A stretch of DNA of 50,393 nt, taken from Bacteroidales bacterium. Its GTDB lineage: Bacteria; Bacteroidota; Bacteroidia; Bacteroidales; UBA932. The position numbers were made by a program, and so were the translations under genes. The notes under the pieces were generated by a model. It worked only from the letters and a program-made list of their open reading frames with translations, ran no database searches and had not been told where the DNA came from. Where the stretch lies: assembly GCA_017548505.1 (NCBI GenBank), contig JAFYZX010000071.1, positions 1 to 50,393 of the forward strand, read 5' to 3'. This document shows positions 32,740-43,780 of this stretch, piece after piece (within the stretch, counting starts at the first letter, position 1; each line of letters starts with the position of its first letter).

Positions 32740-34137
32740 CTATTTGGCTTCCTTGATCCAGCCCTTGCTCTCGAACTGGCAATCGCGGAACATCTCGTCT
32801 ATGCGGATGAAAGTGGTCTTCTGCTTTTCCTCAACGAATTTCTTGAGGGCTTCCTGCTGCTTGAGGTTCTGGGCAAAATTCTGGACGACCACAAAGTCGC
32901 GGTCAACATCTGCGGTGTGGGACGGGATGATTTCCTCCAGGCGGATGATTTTGAAGATGGTCTGGCCCCTTCCCTCGTTGTCCTGGCTCTCGAACGGAGC
33001 GGACAGGTCTCCGATCTTCATGTCCTTAAGCACCGCGTAGTCAGACGGTTTTAGCATATCCTTCTCGAAGAAGGTGCTGCCGGTGTTCTCGTCCACCATC
33101 TGGCCTCCGTTGAGGTAGGACTTAGGATCCTGGGAGTACATTCTTGCGGCCCTTTCAAACGTGATGCTGTCCGAGAGGATGGCGGTGCGAATGCTATCCA
33201 GGCGGGTAAAGCACCTTTCCCTTTCCGCATCCGTGTACTTTGGCTTGAGAAGAATGTGTCGGGCGTTGAACATATCGCCGTTCTTCTCTATCATCTGGAT
33301 CAGGTGGAACCCGTCCGGAGTCTCCACTATCTGGGAAATCTGCCCATCCTTTAGGCTCACGGCGGCATCGGAGAATGCCGGCCAGAACATGGCCTTAGGA
33401 GCCATGCCCAGCTCTCCTCCTCTCATCGCTGATTCCTTATCGTCTGAGTAAAGTGCTGCAAGAGAGGAGAATCTCTCCCCGTTGAGCACCCTCTGGCGGA
33501 ACTCCAGCAGCTTTTCCTTTACCTCCATAACCGCATCCTCCTTGCTTGGATAGAGGACGATATGGAGAAGACGGTACTGGGTGGAGATTATTGGAAGGGA
33601 GTCCTTATCCACTTTCTTGTAGAAGCGGCGCACCTCGCTTGGTGTCAGGCTTGGAACCTTGGAGATAATATCCCTCTGCTCCTGCTGGATGAGGCTCTGT
33701 TCGCCGAGGATCTTCCTCCAGTCCTCCTTCAGGCGGAAGAGAGGCTTCTTGAAGTATTCCTCTACCTGCTCCTGACCGCCCAGACGGTAAAGAACTCCGT
33801 CCACCCTTTCCTGAAGCTGAACCTCCACCATATCGGCAGAAATCTGGAGAGAGTCCAGTTTGGCCTGGTTGAGGAAAAGCTTCTGCTGGAGAGTCTGCTC
33901 CAGAATGTTGCACCTCATCTTCTTCTCGTCTGTAATAGCTCCCCCGCTTGCCGCCAGCAGCTGAACCTGCTCCTCTAACTGGGAGAGCAATATGGATTCG
34001 TTGCCTATAAGGGCTACCGTCTTGTCTATGAGTCCATTCTTGTAAACCTGGGCCTTTGCCGTAGAGAGCGTCAGCACCAGAATAGCTGCAACAACTGCAG
34101 AAAATCTTCTAAGGAACATCTTATCTTTTATTTTCAT
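32740..34137 (-). CDS. SurA-like periplasmic peptidyl-prolyl isomerase (two parvulin domains)
   Basis: The 465-residue protein has a signal peptide ending STAKAQ, an N-terminal SurA-type helical part (GNESILLSQLEEQVQLL, about 45-160) and two rotamase domains: one with RLLHIVLYPS, RFSSLAALYSDDKESAMRGGELG and GFHLIQMIEKN (about 190-290), one with NARHILLKPKYT and FERAARMYSQDPKSYLNGGQM (about 290-400). It should help outer-membrane proteins fold. The ATG at 34137 is preceded by AAAGAGAAG; a GTG at 34158 is the alternative. It lies between guaB and the OstA-like gene. Confidence 0.9.
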   Translation of the reverse strand: MKIKDKMFLRRFSAVVAAILVLTLSTAKAQVYKNGLIDKTVALIGNESILLSQLEEQVQLLAASGGAITDEKKMRCNILEQTLQQKLFLNQAKLDSLQISADMVEVQLQERVDGVLYRLGGQEQVEEYFKKPLFRLKEDWRKILGEQSLIQQEQRDIISKVPSLTPSEVRRFYKKVDKDSLPIISTQYRLLHIVLYPSKEDAVMEVKEKLLEFRQRVLNGERFSSLAALYSDDKESAMRGGELGMAPKAMFWPAFSDAAVSLKDGQISQIVETPDGFHLIQMIEKNGDMFNARHILLKPKYTDAERERCFTRLDSIRTAILSDSITFERAARMYSQDPKSYLNGGQMVDENTGSTFFEKDMLKPSDYAVLKDMKIGDLSAPFESQDNEGRGQTIFKIIRLEEIIPSHTADVDRDFVVVQNFAQNLKQQEALKKFVEEKQKTTFIRIDEMFRDCQFESKGWIKEAK

Positions 34138-34199
34138 TTTCTTCTCTTTAATGCTCACCGATGAGCCTTAAACTTCCAGCCGGGAAAATCAGTCCTTCA

Positions 34200-36143
<1,944 letters not shown>

Positions 36144-37124
36144 TTACTTCATGCGTTTGCGGAGCATGGCCAGGAGTTCCTGGTAGCGGACAAGCCCCCA
36201 GCTCTTCTGGAGCGGGGAAAGGAACCTCGGAGGAACCTCCCCGGCAAAACGGTCTATGTAAATGTCCGGCCTGAGACGGCCTATGAAATCGGCCATGAAA
36301 TCCAGATACTCATCCAGAGTGAACTCGTGGAAATCTTCCCTCCTCTCGGCGAACTCCTTCTCCATCCGAGTGCCTCTAATGATCTGCAGCTGGTGGAACT
36401 TTACCGCCGTTACGGGCAGGGAGTTGATAATCCGGGCCTCGTCTCTCATCTCCCTCAGCGATTCCCCCGGAAGCCCGAAGATGAAGTGCGCGCACTGAGT
36501 CAGGCCCCTTCTGGCCGTCTCCTCCACCGCCCTGACCGCGCACTCGAAGTCGTGTCCGCGGCCGATCCTCTCCAGCGTCTTGTTGTAGCAGCTCTCAATC
36601 CCGTACTCCACTATCACTATTTTCTTCCTCTCAGCCTCCGAAACTCCTCCAGCTGAAACTCCTTCCTCTGAAGCATTACCTTCCAACGCATAATCACGAT
36701 AGTTGAATGTTCCCTCCTGGATGCTCTGCAGCAGATCAAGTTTCCCGGAATCTACGCAGTCCGGGCGGGTACCGACCACTATGCCTTCAATCAGCGGATG
36801 GGAAAGCGCCGTAGCATAAAGCTCCCGAAGCTTTTCCACAGGAGCGTAGGTGTTGCTATATGGCTGGAAATAAGCAATGTACCTCTGGGCGTGGCGGTAG
36901 CGTACCGTATGGAACTCAACTCCCTCGTCTATCTGCTGGAACAGCGGCTTGTCCGGAGTGCAGTAGTTCGGATGGAACGCATCGTTGAGGCAGAAAGAGC
37001 ATCCGCCCACACCCTTTGTCCCGTCGCGGTTCGGGCAGGTAAAGCCGGCATCCACGACCACCTTCTGCAGCCGCGCCCCGTACTTCTTCCGGAAATAATC
37101 CACAAACGAATTCAGCTCCGCCAT
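36144..37124 (-). CDS. Radical SAM protein, TIGR01212 / YhcC type
   Basis: The 326-residue cytoplasmic protein carries the iron-sulfur signature FTCPNRDGTKGVGGCSFC (about 28-45), in which three cysteines ligate the 4Fe-4S cluster, followed by YFQPYSNTYAP, GTRPDC and HFIFGLPGES, as in the YhcC family. The reaction is not established here. It is the last gene of a three-gene minus-strand operon, 11 nt after the metallophosphoesterase gene. The ATG at 37124 gives the usual short N-terminus. Confidence 0.9.
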   Translation of the reverse strand: MAELNSFVDYFRKKYGARLQKVVVDAGFTCPNRDGTKGVGGCSFCLNDAFHPNYCTPDKPLFQQIDEGVEFHTVRYRHAQRYIAYFQPYSNTYAPVEKLRELYATALSHPLIEGIVVGTRPDCVDSGKLDLLQSIQEGTFNYRDYALEGNASEEGVSAGGVSEAERKKIVIVEYGIESCYNKTLERIGRGHDFECAVRAVEETARRGLTQCAHFIFGLPGESLREMRDEARIINSLPVTAVKFHQLQIIRGTRMEKEFAERREDFHEFTLDEYLDFMADFIGRLRPDIYIDRFAGEVPPRFLSPLQKSWGLVRYQELLAMLRKRMK

Positions 37125-37135
37125 ATGAAAATCTG

Positions 37136-38113
37136 CTACTTTTCAGGAAGCTTTTGCGATACGCCTGGAGTGGCTACATACTTGCAGTCTACGCCGTCTT
37201 CCGTTACCGTTACAACTTCATAGCCCGAGTAACCGCGTCCAAGCGGACTGCCGACAGGCCCGGCCGTTACAAAGCGGATGCCGTCAACAGTTGTATCATA
37301 GTCCATGTGCGTATGCCCGGCAAACACCACGTCCACTCCGTACTTTTTGAAAAGTTCTATGTACTTTATCCTTCTTTTCTTGTGGAAATTGAAGTAGTCA
37401 TCCTTCTCAGCGATATCCTCACGAATAACTGGACAATGCAAGAACACGAAAATATAGCGGCAGCTGCGGGCCTTCCTAAGCTCTCGTTCCAACCACTTGA
37501 GCTGATTATCTTCAGCATCCATCGCATCTTGCCAAAGGTCCATGTCTTTGAAGAAAGGAAGAATTTGAGAACCGGTTGCCTGCTGATTTTGAACAGAAAC
37601 TACTGAATCCTCAAATTTTTCCCATCCGTCTTTGATGCAGTTGGAGTCAAAGCCTATGAAAGCACACCCGTTAAGGCGGAAGGAAAAGCGGTCATAGCCC
37701 CGAAGTTCAAGATAGTGGGCGTGGTTTTCCGGATTCCACGGGCGGATGTCGTGGTTGCCCGGGATTTCATACACATCGGCATTGATCTTGGAGCGGTTGG
37801 CTCTGTAGATAGAGTCCTGGTACTTGTCGTAGGCATCGTTGATTAGGTCTCCGGTAATAAATACACACTTGGGATGCAACGTGTTGACCGCCTCTACGGC
37901 TTTACTGAACAGAGAGTCGGACTTTTCAAAGCCAGGAGTGTTGTCCCTGAACCCTATCTGCGGATCGGTCATCTGCACAAACGTGAATTCCGTAAACTTT
38001 GACCACCCTGTAAACTTAGGGCTGCAAGATGCCAGAAGGCAAAGTGTTATGGTTAAGCAGAGAACCGACTGGAAAATCTTCCGCGCCTGTAAGTTTATGG
38101 AAAAACGCTTCAT
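37136..38113 (-). CDS. Calcineurin-like metallophosphoesterase lipoprotein
   Basis: The 325-residue protein has a lipobox (LCLLASC, about residue 30) and the five metallophosphoesterase motifs: TDPQIG (Gln in place of the usual His), VFITGDLIND, EIPGNHDIRP, FVFLHCPV and FAGHTHMDYD. It should hydrolyse a phosphoester in the periplasm or at the surface; the substrate is unknown. It overlaps nothing but sits 7 nt after a lipoprotein gene and 11 nt before the radical SAM gene, hence one operon. Confidence 0.88.
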   Translation of the reverse strand: MKRFSINLQARKIFQSVLCLTITLCLLASCSPKFTGWSKFTEFTFVQMTDPQIGFRDNTPGFEKSDSLFSKAVEAVNTLHPKCVFITGDLINDAYDKYQDSIYRANRSKINADVYEIPGNHDIRPWNPENHAHYLELRGYDRFSFRLNGCAFIGFDSNCIKDGWEKFEDSVVSVQNQQATGSQILPFFKDMDLWQDAMDAEDNQLKWLERELRKARSCRYIFVFLHCPVIREDIAEKDDYFNFHKKRRIKYIELFKKYGVDVVFAGHTHMDYDTTVDGIRFVTAGPVGSPLGRGYSGYEVVTVTEDGVDCKYVATPGVSQKLPEK

Positions 38114-38120
38114 AGAAACT

Positions 38121-38981
38121 CTAGTTCTTGACTCTGTAGTAGAGCGTGCCGTTTACATAGAGGGCATCCTTGTCTCCGATGTAAGCAACGGAATAGGTCA
38201 TAGGAATATCCACAGTCCTTTCAAGCGGAACCAGAAGGTTGCCCTTTTCGTCATAAGCGGATTTCTTGTAGTCCCAGTCTCCCTTGACATACCAGCCGTC
38301 CTCAATGGCTCCGGAATATACAGGGTTTGCGGCGTCCTCTTCATAGTTGTAAATGCCGATGATGTTACCTTTGGTTTCCAGCGGCTCTTCAAACAACCCG
38401 TCAGGGAAATGGACACTGATCACATAGCAGGTGTCATACCGTTTCAGAAGCTCCTCCGGACCTGGTTCAAATTCCCATTTCTCGTCATTCATTATGTATA
38501 AAGGCTGGGCGTTTCTGCTGGACTTGAAGATGGTGGCCAGGTTGCCGTCTTTATCTTTGAAGACTATCCTGTCCCCGACAAGTTCTGTTGTCAGCTGGTT
38601 CTGGTTGTAAACAACCTTTTCGGCCTTGGACTTAGGGAAGACGAATGCGCCATAGACGGTGCCGTCTTCGGCTTCTTCCGGGAGAAACTTGTAGTTGTCC
38701 GCGTCATAGTCGACTATGGAGTTGTATTCATTATTGTCATCGCAGATCAAATCTCCCTTCTCGAAATGGTAGGCGCTGGTGACATCGCTGAAATCTTCGG
38801 TGGCATAGTAGGCGGTCAAGGTTCCGGCCTCCGGAGTCTTAATAGGGCACGGAGCTGCCTGGGCAGATGAGGCATCTCCCGCCTGCTCTGAAGACTGGCC
38901 CTGATTCTGGCTATTGGATTTGCAGCTAACAGACAATGTTGAAACCGCAAAAATGGCTGAGATGGTCAGGATTCTTTTCAT
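38121..38981 (-). CDS. Lipoprotein of unknown function (286 aa)
   Basis: The N-terminus has a signal peptide with a lipobox-like STLSVSC (C20), then a Ser/Gln/Ala-rich linker. The rest is beta-rich and acidic with many Tyr, for example LTAYYATEDFSDVTSAYHF and GAIEDGWYVKGDWDYKKSAYDEKG. No family is recognised. It is the first gene of the operon with the metallophosphoesterase; the -7 box TACATTTG is at 39033-39040. Confidence 0.75.
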   Translation of the reverse strand: MKRILTISAIFAVSTLSVSCKSNSQNQGQSSEQAGDASSAQAAPCPIKTPEAGTLTAYYATEDFSDVTSAYHFEKGDLICDDNNEYNSIVDYDADNYKFLPEEAEDGTVYGAFVFPKSKAEKVVYNQNQLTTELVGDRIVFKDKDGNLATIFKSSRNAQPLYIMNDEKWEFEPGPEELLKRYDTCYVISVHFPDGLFEEPLETKGNIIGIYNYEEDAANPVYSGAIEDGWYVKGDWDYKKSAYDEKGNLLVPLERTVDIPMTYSVAYIGDKDALYVNGTLYYRVKN

Positions 38982-39032
38982 ACTGTTTTTAAGTTTTGAT
39001 TTTTCTCAATTCTTGGGATGTGGCAACTCTTA

Positions 39033-39040
39033 CAAATGTA
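39033..39040 (-). promoter_or_regulatory. -7 box of the lipoprotein-phosphoesterase-YhcC operon
   Basis: TACATTTG on the minus strand, 51 nt before the ATG at 38981; divergent from the NlpC/P60 promoter. Confidence 0.5.
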
Positions 39041-39078
39041 AGCATTTTTCATCAAGTGCGTTCTAGTGATATTTTTAG

Positions 39079-39086
39079 TATATTTG
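39079..39086 (+). promoter_or_regulatory. -7 box of the NlpC/P60 - epimerase operon
   Basis: TATATTTG on the plus strand, 22 nt before the ATG at 39109. Confidence 0.55.
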
Positions 39087-39108
39087 TTATCTGTAAACAT
39101 TCATCGCG

Positions 39109-40323
39109 ATGAAAAGAATCTTAATGCTGCTGTCGGCAGCCCTTTTGCTGAACGTTTCCGGTTTCGGACAGAACGTGAATCAGCTGTTCCAAAGAATCAA
39201 CAACGAAGTACGTGACACCTACGCTCCTGACGAGAGGGACAAGACCTACGAGGTTGCCCTGATCGACAACAAGGGCACGCTTACCCTGGTAGGTTCAACC
39301 ACTGAAAAGGAAGCCATAGACGCCCTGTTTTCAAGGCTTGGCAAGGCCGGCATCAAGGCCGTGAACAAGATAGATCTGCTGCCGTCCAAAAAGCTGAACG
39401 GCAAGATTTACGGTATCGTCTGCATGTCCACCGCTAGTTTCAACTGCAACGGAAGCTTCAGCGCGGAGAGCGGAACGCAGGCCCTTATGGGAATGCCGGT
39501 AAAAATCCTTGAGGAGAATAATGATGACTGGTACCGCTGCATCAATATGGAGGGCTATACTGCTTGGGTAATTACCCGCAGCATAAAGGCAATGACCGAG
39601 GAAGAGTACAAAGCTTATCTGGCAAAGCCGAAGGTTTTTGTAAAAGCCAAGTACTCAACCATATACTCTGAGAAAAATGTTAACAGCCTTCCGGTGAGCG
39701 ACCTTGTCTGGGGCTGCATAATGCTGGATGAGGGAAAGCACGGAAGCTGGAGGAAGGTTTCCGTAGCGGACGGCAGAACGGGATATGTTCCGGCTGCCGA
39801 TGTTATGGATCTCAAAACCTGGATAGACAACGCCGAGCCAACGGAGAAGAACATTGTGGAAACGGCAAAGCAGTTCTGCGGCTTCCCGTACGTATGGGGC
39901 GGAACCAGCTTTAAGGGCGTAGACTGCAGCGGATTGAGCAAGAGCACTTACTTCCTCAACGGCTATGTATTGCGCAGAGACGCTTCTCAGCAGTGCAAGA
40001 CAGGAGACAGCGTGGATGTACACCGCTTTGTGGAAGGAGACTACACCAAGGAGGCTCTCTCAGACCTCAGGCCCGGAGACCTGATTTTCTTCGGACGCAA
40101 GGCAGAGAACGGAAGAAGGGAGAGGGTTACCCACGTGGCTATCTATATGGGAGACGGAAAGATTATCCACTCATCCAACATCGTGAGAATCAACAGCCTG
40201 ATTCCGGGAGAGGAAGATTACTACGCCGGAGCAAAGAGGATGCTCAAGGCCAGAAGAATCATCGGCACAGCAGATCAGGGCAAGGGAGTGGTAAGCGTCA
40301 AGAAAATCGGCCTGACGGAGTAA
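39109..40323 (+). CDS. NlpC/P60 peptidase with SH3-like domains (YkfC-type gamma-D-Glu-L-diamino acid endopeptidase)
   Basis: The 404-residue exported protein has a signal peptide ending NVSGFGQ, a unique N-terminal part (about 20-105), two SH3-like domains (about 110-250) and a C-terminal NlpC/P60 domain. Catalytic cysteine C273 is in GVDCSGLS and H342 in VTHVAIYMGDG. By family it cuts murein peptides after gamma-D-Glu to release L-Ala-D-Glu. The dipeptide epimerase gene 46 nt downstream supports peptidoglycan-peptide recycling. Confidence 0.9.
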   Translation: MKRILMLLSAALLLNVSGFGQNVNQLFQRINNEVRDTYAPDERDKTYEVALIDNKGTLTLVGSTTEKEAIDALFSRLGKAGIKAVNKIDLLPSKKLNGKIYGIVCMSTASFNCNGSFSAESGTQALMGMPVKILEENNDDWYRCINMEGYTAWVITRSIKAMTEEEYKAYLAKPKVFVKAKYSTIYSEKNVNSLPVSDLVWGCIMLDEGKHGSWRKVSVADGRTGYVPAADVMDLKTWIDNAEPTEKNIVETAKQFCGFPYVWGGTSFKGVDCSGLSKSTYFLNGYVLRRDASQQCKTGDSVDVHRFVEGDYTKEALSDLRPGDLIFFGRKAENGRRERVTHVAIYMGDGKIIHSSNIVRINSLIPGEEDYYAGAKRMLKARRIIGTADQGKGVVSVKKIGLTE

Positions 40324-40369
40324 TCGCCGAGAAAAAAGAAAAACATTTAACAATTAAAAACATACACAG

Positions 40370-41560
40370 ATGACCGACAGAAGAACTTTCTTGAAGAGCG
40401 CGGGATTGCTGACTGCAGCAGCGGCTCTTCTGAGTCCATCACAGATTTTCGCAAGGGCAAAGGGAGGCTTCTCCTCCAAGCCGAACGGAAAGAAGGAGCT
40501 TGAACTCGAATGGTGTCCTTTCACCGCCAAGATGAAACACGTGTTCACTATCTCCAACTCCTCCAGAAGCACAACTCCTATCGTTCTGACAAGAATCACC
40601 TATGACGGATATGTGGGATACGGCGAGGCTGCAATGCCGCCATATCTTGGAGAAACAACAAACTCGGCGATCGACTACCTGAAGAAGGCAAGGCCTTTTC
40701 TGAAGACCTTCAAGGATCCGTTCATGATCGGAGAGATAATGGCCGAGATGGATGCCATCACCACAAACAACTGTGCCGCAAAGGCTTCCATAGACATCGC
40801 CCTTCACGATCTGGTAGGAAATATGATAGGACAGCCGTGGTGGAAAATCTGGGGTTTCAACCCGAAGAACTGCCCTTACAACTCCTTCACCGTAGGACTG
40901 GCTTCCAGGGAAGAAGTCCTGGAGAAGGCAAAGGAAGCCGCAGCTGAAGGCCATCTGATCAAAGTCAAGCTCGGAAGGACCGAGGAGCAGGACAAGATGA
41001 TGATCAACACCATCCGCGAGGTCACCGACACCACCATCTGCATCGACGCAAACCAGGGCTGGAAAGACAAGCACTACGCTCTGGACATGATCAACTGGCT
41101 TGCAACAAAGAATGTGAACATGATTGAGCAGCCGATGCCTAAGCTAATGCTCGAGGAAACCGGCTGGCTCACCGAGAGAAGCCCGCTGCCTATTATGGCT
41201 GACGAGGCTTGCCAGAGGCTCACCGATGTGAAGAAACTTTACGGGCACTACTCCGGAATCAACATCAAGCTTATGAAGTGTACCGGTCTGCACGAGGCAA
41301 GGGAGATGGTATCCCTGGCTCAGGCTCTGGGCATGAAGCTGATGATTGGCTGTATGACCGAGACTTCCGTAGCCATTGCTGCCGGAGCACAGATAGCTCC
41401 TGTATGCGAGTGGACGGACCTGGACGGCAACTGGCTGATTGCAAACGACGTGTTCCACTCCTCAACAGTAGAGGACGGAAGAATCGTTCCATCATCCAAG
41501 CCGGGCCTCGGACTCGAGATGAACAAGGGCGTGAACCTCAAGTACGCCGCAGAAGAATAA
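40370..41560 (+). CDS. L-Ala-D/L-Glu dipeptide epimerase (enolase superfamily), exported
   Basis: The 396-residue protein starts TDRRTFLKSAGLLTAAAALL, a twin-arginine signal. The enolase-superfamily barrel shows KVK (K198, K200) in HLIKVKLGR, metal ligands D226 (IDANQGW), E253 (IEQPMP) and D278 (ADEACQ), and the second catalytic lysine K300 (INIKLMK). These fit dipeptide epimerases that convert L-Ala-D-Glu to L-Ala-L-Glu. An exported copy implies the reaction occurs in the periplasm. It follows the NlpC/P60 gene directly and shares its promoter. Confidence 0.9.
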   Translation: MTDRRTFLKSAGLLTAAAALLSPSQIFARAKGGFSSKPNGKKELELEWCPFTAKMKHVFTISNSSRSTTPIVLTRITYDGYVGYGEAAMPPYLGETTNSAIDYLKKARPFLKTFKDPFMIGEIMAEMDAITTNNCAAKASIDIALHDLVGNMIGQPWWKIWGFNPKNCPYNSFTVGLASREEVLEKAKEAAAEGHLIKVKLGRTEEQDKMMINTIREVTDTTICIDANQGWKDKHYALDMINWLATKNVNMIEQPMPKLMLEETGWLTERSPLPIMADEACQRLTDVKKLYGHYSGINIKLMKCTGLHEAREMVSLAQALGMKLMIGCMTETSVAIAAGAQIAPVCEWTDLDGNWLIANDVFHSSTVEDGRIVPSSKPGLGLEMNKGVNLKYAAEE

Positions 41561-41589
41561 TTGCTGAGTAAAAACAAAACACATTTTAT

Positions 41590-41868
41590 ATGAGAAACTT
41601 AAGAACTATCAAAAAAGACGTTGAATTTCTGATTGCGGAAGTTGTGGACGACTGCTTCATTTACCTCGAGCTTAACGGAGAGGAAAAGATGGAGAAGGTT
41701 GGAGAGATCATCGGCGATGCCCTTGACCTCCAGGATGACCTTATCGACAAGATCAACCACCGCCCTGCAGAAATCAAGGCAGACAAGTATTATAACGGCG
41801 TTAACAAGGAGCTTATCGGAGGCGTAGACGCTCTCTATGAAAGGCTCAGCGCCCTAAGCCAGAAATAA
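41590..41868 (+). CDS. Small acidic protein of unknown function (92 aa)
   Basis: The helix-rich cytoplasmic protein starts MRNLRTIKKDVEFLIAEVVDDCFIYLELNGEEK and ends DALYERLSALSQK, without a recognised motif. It begins 29 nt after the epimerase stop and ends just before an intrinsic terminator, so it closes that operon. Similar small proteins seem common in Bacteroidales, but I know no function. Confidence 0.75.
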   Translation: MRNLRTIKKDVEFLIAEVVDDCFIYLELNGEEKMEKVGEIIGDALDLQDDLIDKINHRPAEIKADKYYNGVNKELIGGVDALYERLSALSQK

Positions 41869-41879
41869 TTTTCAAACGA

Positions 41880-41916
41880 CTGGCTTGCCCGGAAAAATTC
41901 AGGCAAGCCTTTTTTA
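41880..41916 (+). terminator. Intrinsic terminator of the epimerase operon
   Basis: GGCTTGCC pairs with GGCAAGCC around a 12-nt loop and is followed by seven T. It lies 13 nt past the stop at 41868. Confidence 0.85.
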
Positions 41917-41924
41917 CATCTCTT

Positions 41925-42650
41925 ATGAAAACTTGCAGAATAATCTTATTGTGTGCAGCCGTTGCGTTGATGGCAGGCTGCAAGGGCAAACCGGGAGAGG
42001 CTCCTGTTCCGGGAACTGACTCCACCAAGACCGAAGTCCAGGCTCCGGAACCTGAGGCTCAGCCTGTGGCAGAACAGATTGACTACGCCCAGGAAGTTCT
42101 GAAGCTCATCCCAAGAGACCTGATGAGCGAGAGAATCAACGATTCCATCTACAACGAAGCAACCCAGACAAAGCGAGTATTCGACGAGTACACCAATCCT
42201 AACAACATCAGCTGCATGAACGGAGAGGGAGGCATTTACAACATCGTATATGTCAACTGCTTCCACATGCTGAACGAGGAAGACGGCATCTTTGTACTTT
42301 ATTACACGGAAGCTGGAGTGGACGGAGCCGTTCTGGACAAGATGAAGACCTACATCTACAAGAACGGAGCACTGACCGAAATCGAAAACCCTATCAAGGC
42401 TCCTGCGTTCGACGAATTCTTCGAGGGCGTTGATGTTCCATCAGACCTGAAATCCGCCGTAAAGGAAATGAAGAGAGAGTATGACAGGGAGAAGGGATCT
42501 CTTCGCGGCATTGACCTTCGGCACGGAGAGCAGGATGACAATGTCTTGCTGCTGAGGCCAAGCTACATTGCCGATGACAGGCTTTGGGATTTGGCAAATC
42601 CTGTTTGCTACGAGTTCAACGGCACCACCTTCGTGAAGATGCAGCGCTAA
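41925..42650 (+). CDS. Lipoprotein of unknown function (241 aa)
   Basis: The lipobox is LMAGC (C19), followed by KGKPGEAPVPG and a Pro/Glu-rich linker to about residue 48. The globular part is acidic, with YNIVYVNCFHMLNEEDGIFVLYYTEAG and a C-terminal YEFNGTTFVKMQR. No family is recognised. It starts only 9 nt after the terminator of the preceding operon and no own promoter box is evident, so read-through expression is possible. It converges with the YgjP-like gene. Confidence 0.75.
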   Translation: MKTCRIILLCAAVALMAGCKGKPGEAPVPGTDSTKTEVQAPEPEAQPVAEQIDYAQEVLKLIPRDLMSERINDSIYNEATQTKRVFDEYTNPNNISCMNGEGGIYNIVYVNCFHMLNEEDGIFVLYYTEAGVDGAVLDKMKTYIYKNGALTEIENPIKAPAFDEFFEGVDVPSDLKSAVKEMKREYDREKGSLRGIDLRHGEQDDNVLLLRPSYIADDRLWDLANPVCYEFNGTTFVKMQR

Positions 42651-42654
42651 AGCC

Positions 42655-43272
42655 TCAGAGCTTGATTCTTTTCAGACGGGCGGCAAGAGTCTTTTCCTTG
42701 CCGTCCGTTATTGCATTCAGGAGTTTGTGGAACCTTTCGCTGTGGTTGGGATAGACCAGATGGCAGAGCTCGTGGGCGATGACATAATCCATAAGCTCTT
42801 GCGGAAGCTTCACTAAATTCATGTTGAGGTTGATGTTCCTCAGAGTTGAGCAACTGCCCCAGTTGGAGGAGTTGTTCTTGATTGCAACCCTGTTGTAGCG
42901 GAACGGATCCTTTACAACAATGCCCCAGCGGTTACGGATGGTAACCTTCTGAGTCATCATCTCGTACATCTGCCGGGTTCTCTGAGGAAGTATCTTGTGG
43001 GCAAGCTTGTTTGTCTGGTAGTCCGACGGAACACCCGCCTCGGCGGCTGCTTCCTTCCGCTTAAGTATCTCCTGCCTTCTTGCCACCATCTTCCCCCCGA
43101 CGGAAAACAGGAACCGCTCCGCCTCCTCGTAAGCCACATAAGTGGGCAGGGTAACCTTGATCTCCCCCTTGGAAGACACAGTCACCCTGATGGAGCGGCT
43201 CTGGGGATACCTTGTAAAAGTCACCTCCCCCAGCCCGTTATCGTATTTAACCGTTCTGCTCTGAAGACTCAT
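42655..43272 (-). CDS. YgjP-like (DUF45) zinc metallopeptidase domain protein
   Basis: The 205-residue cytoplasmic protein has the zinc-binding motif VIAHELCHLVYPNHSERFH (about 165-185) and the preceding NWGSCSTLRNINLN typical of the DUF45/YgjP family. N-terminal SRSIRVTVSSKGEIKVTLP also fits. The role is not established for the family. The ATG at 43272 is chosen over an in-frame TTG at 43284; the -7 box ends 9 nt upstream, giving a nearly leaderless transcript. Confidence 0.87.
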   Translation of the reverse strand: MSLQSRTVKYDNGLGEVTFTRYPQSRSIRVTVSSKGEIKVTLPTYVAYEEAERFLFSVGGKMVARRQEILKRKEAAAEAGVPSDYQTNKLAHKILPQRTRQMYEMMTQKVTIRNRWGIVVKDPFRYNRVAIKNNSSNWGSCSTLRNINLNMNLVKLPQELMDYVIAHELCHLVYPNHSERFHKLLNAITDGKEKTLAARLKRIKL

Positions 43273-43281
43273 AGACAATTG

Positions 43282-43289
43282 CAAATGTA
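43282..43289 (-). promoter_or_regulatory. -7 box of the YgjP-like gene
   Basis: TACATTTG on the minus strand, 9 nt from the ATG at 43272; divergent from the rpsO promoter. Confidence 0.5.
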
Positions 43290-43318
43290 AAAACTCTTTG
43301 CATTAAAGAAAACTTTTA

Positions 43319-43402
43319 TATCTTTGCAGCCCCGACGGAGACACTCGAGCGGGTTCTCCGGCGGATTAAAACAATTATTAACCAACAAAAATCTTAAGCA
43401 CA
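43319..43402 (+). promoter_or_regulatory. rpsO promoter and structured leader
   Basis: TATCTTTG (43319-43326) is the -7 box. In the leader CGGAGA and TCTCCG (about 43337-43361) form a hairpin. S15 commonly represses its own translation through leader structure, so this is a candidate site; the specific fold is inference. Confidence 0.5.
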
Positions 43403-43678
43403 ATGGCTGAGTATTTGAATTCAGACAAGAAGCAAGAGATATTTGGCAAGTACGGAAAGTCTAATAAAGACACTGGTTCTGCTGAAAGTCAGATTGCTTT
43501 ATTTTCCTACCGTATCGCTCACCTTACCGAGCACATGAAGAGAAACAAGAAGGATCACGCTACACAGCGCGCACTTCTGATGCTCGTAGGTAAGAGACGC
43601 CGCTTCCTGGATTATCTTAAGGAAGTTGACATCGAGAGATACAGGAACATCGTCAAGGAGCTCAATCTGCGTAAGTAA
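43403..43678 (+). CDS. rpsO: 30S ribosomal protein S15
   Basis: The 91-residue protein shows the S15 signatures DTGSAESQIALFSYRIAHLTEHMKRNKKDH and LLMLVGKRRRFLDYL. It binds 16S rRNA in the platform of the small subunit. Length is normal (usual 88-91). It has its own promoter and a strong terminator, so it is a single-gene unit here; pnp, often its neighbour in other bacteria, is nearby but on the opposite strand with pnuC between. Confidence 0.97.
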   Translation: MAEYLNSDKKQEIFGKYGKSNKDTGSAESQIALFSYRIAHLTEHMKRNKKDHATQRALLMLVGKRRRFLDYLKEVDIERYRNIVKELNLRK

Positions 43679-43700
43679 TCGCACGGAGTTCTTCAATGAT

Positions 43701-43731
43701 AAAGGGTTGACCGGCTGGCCAACCCTTTTTT
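43701..43731 (+). terminator. Intrinsic terminator of rpsO
   Basis: AAAGGGTTG pairs with CAACCCTTT, followed by a T-rich tract, 22 nt past the stop. Confidence 0.85.
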
Positions 43732-43780
43732 CTTTTCATCAGCGAGCCCGGTGGTCCGTCTCTGGTGTCACCGGTATCGT

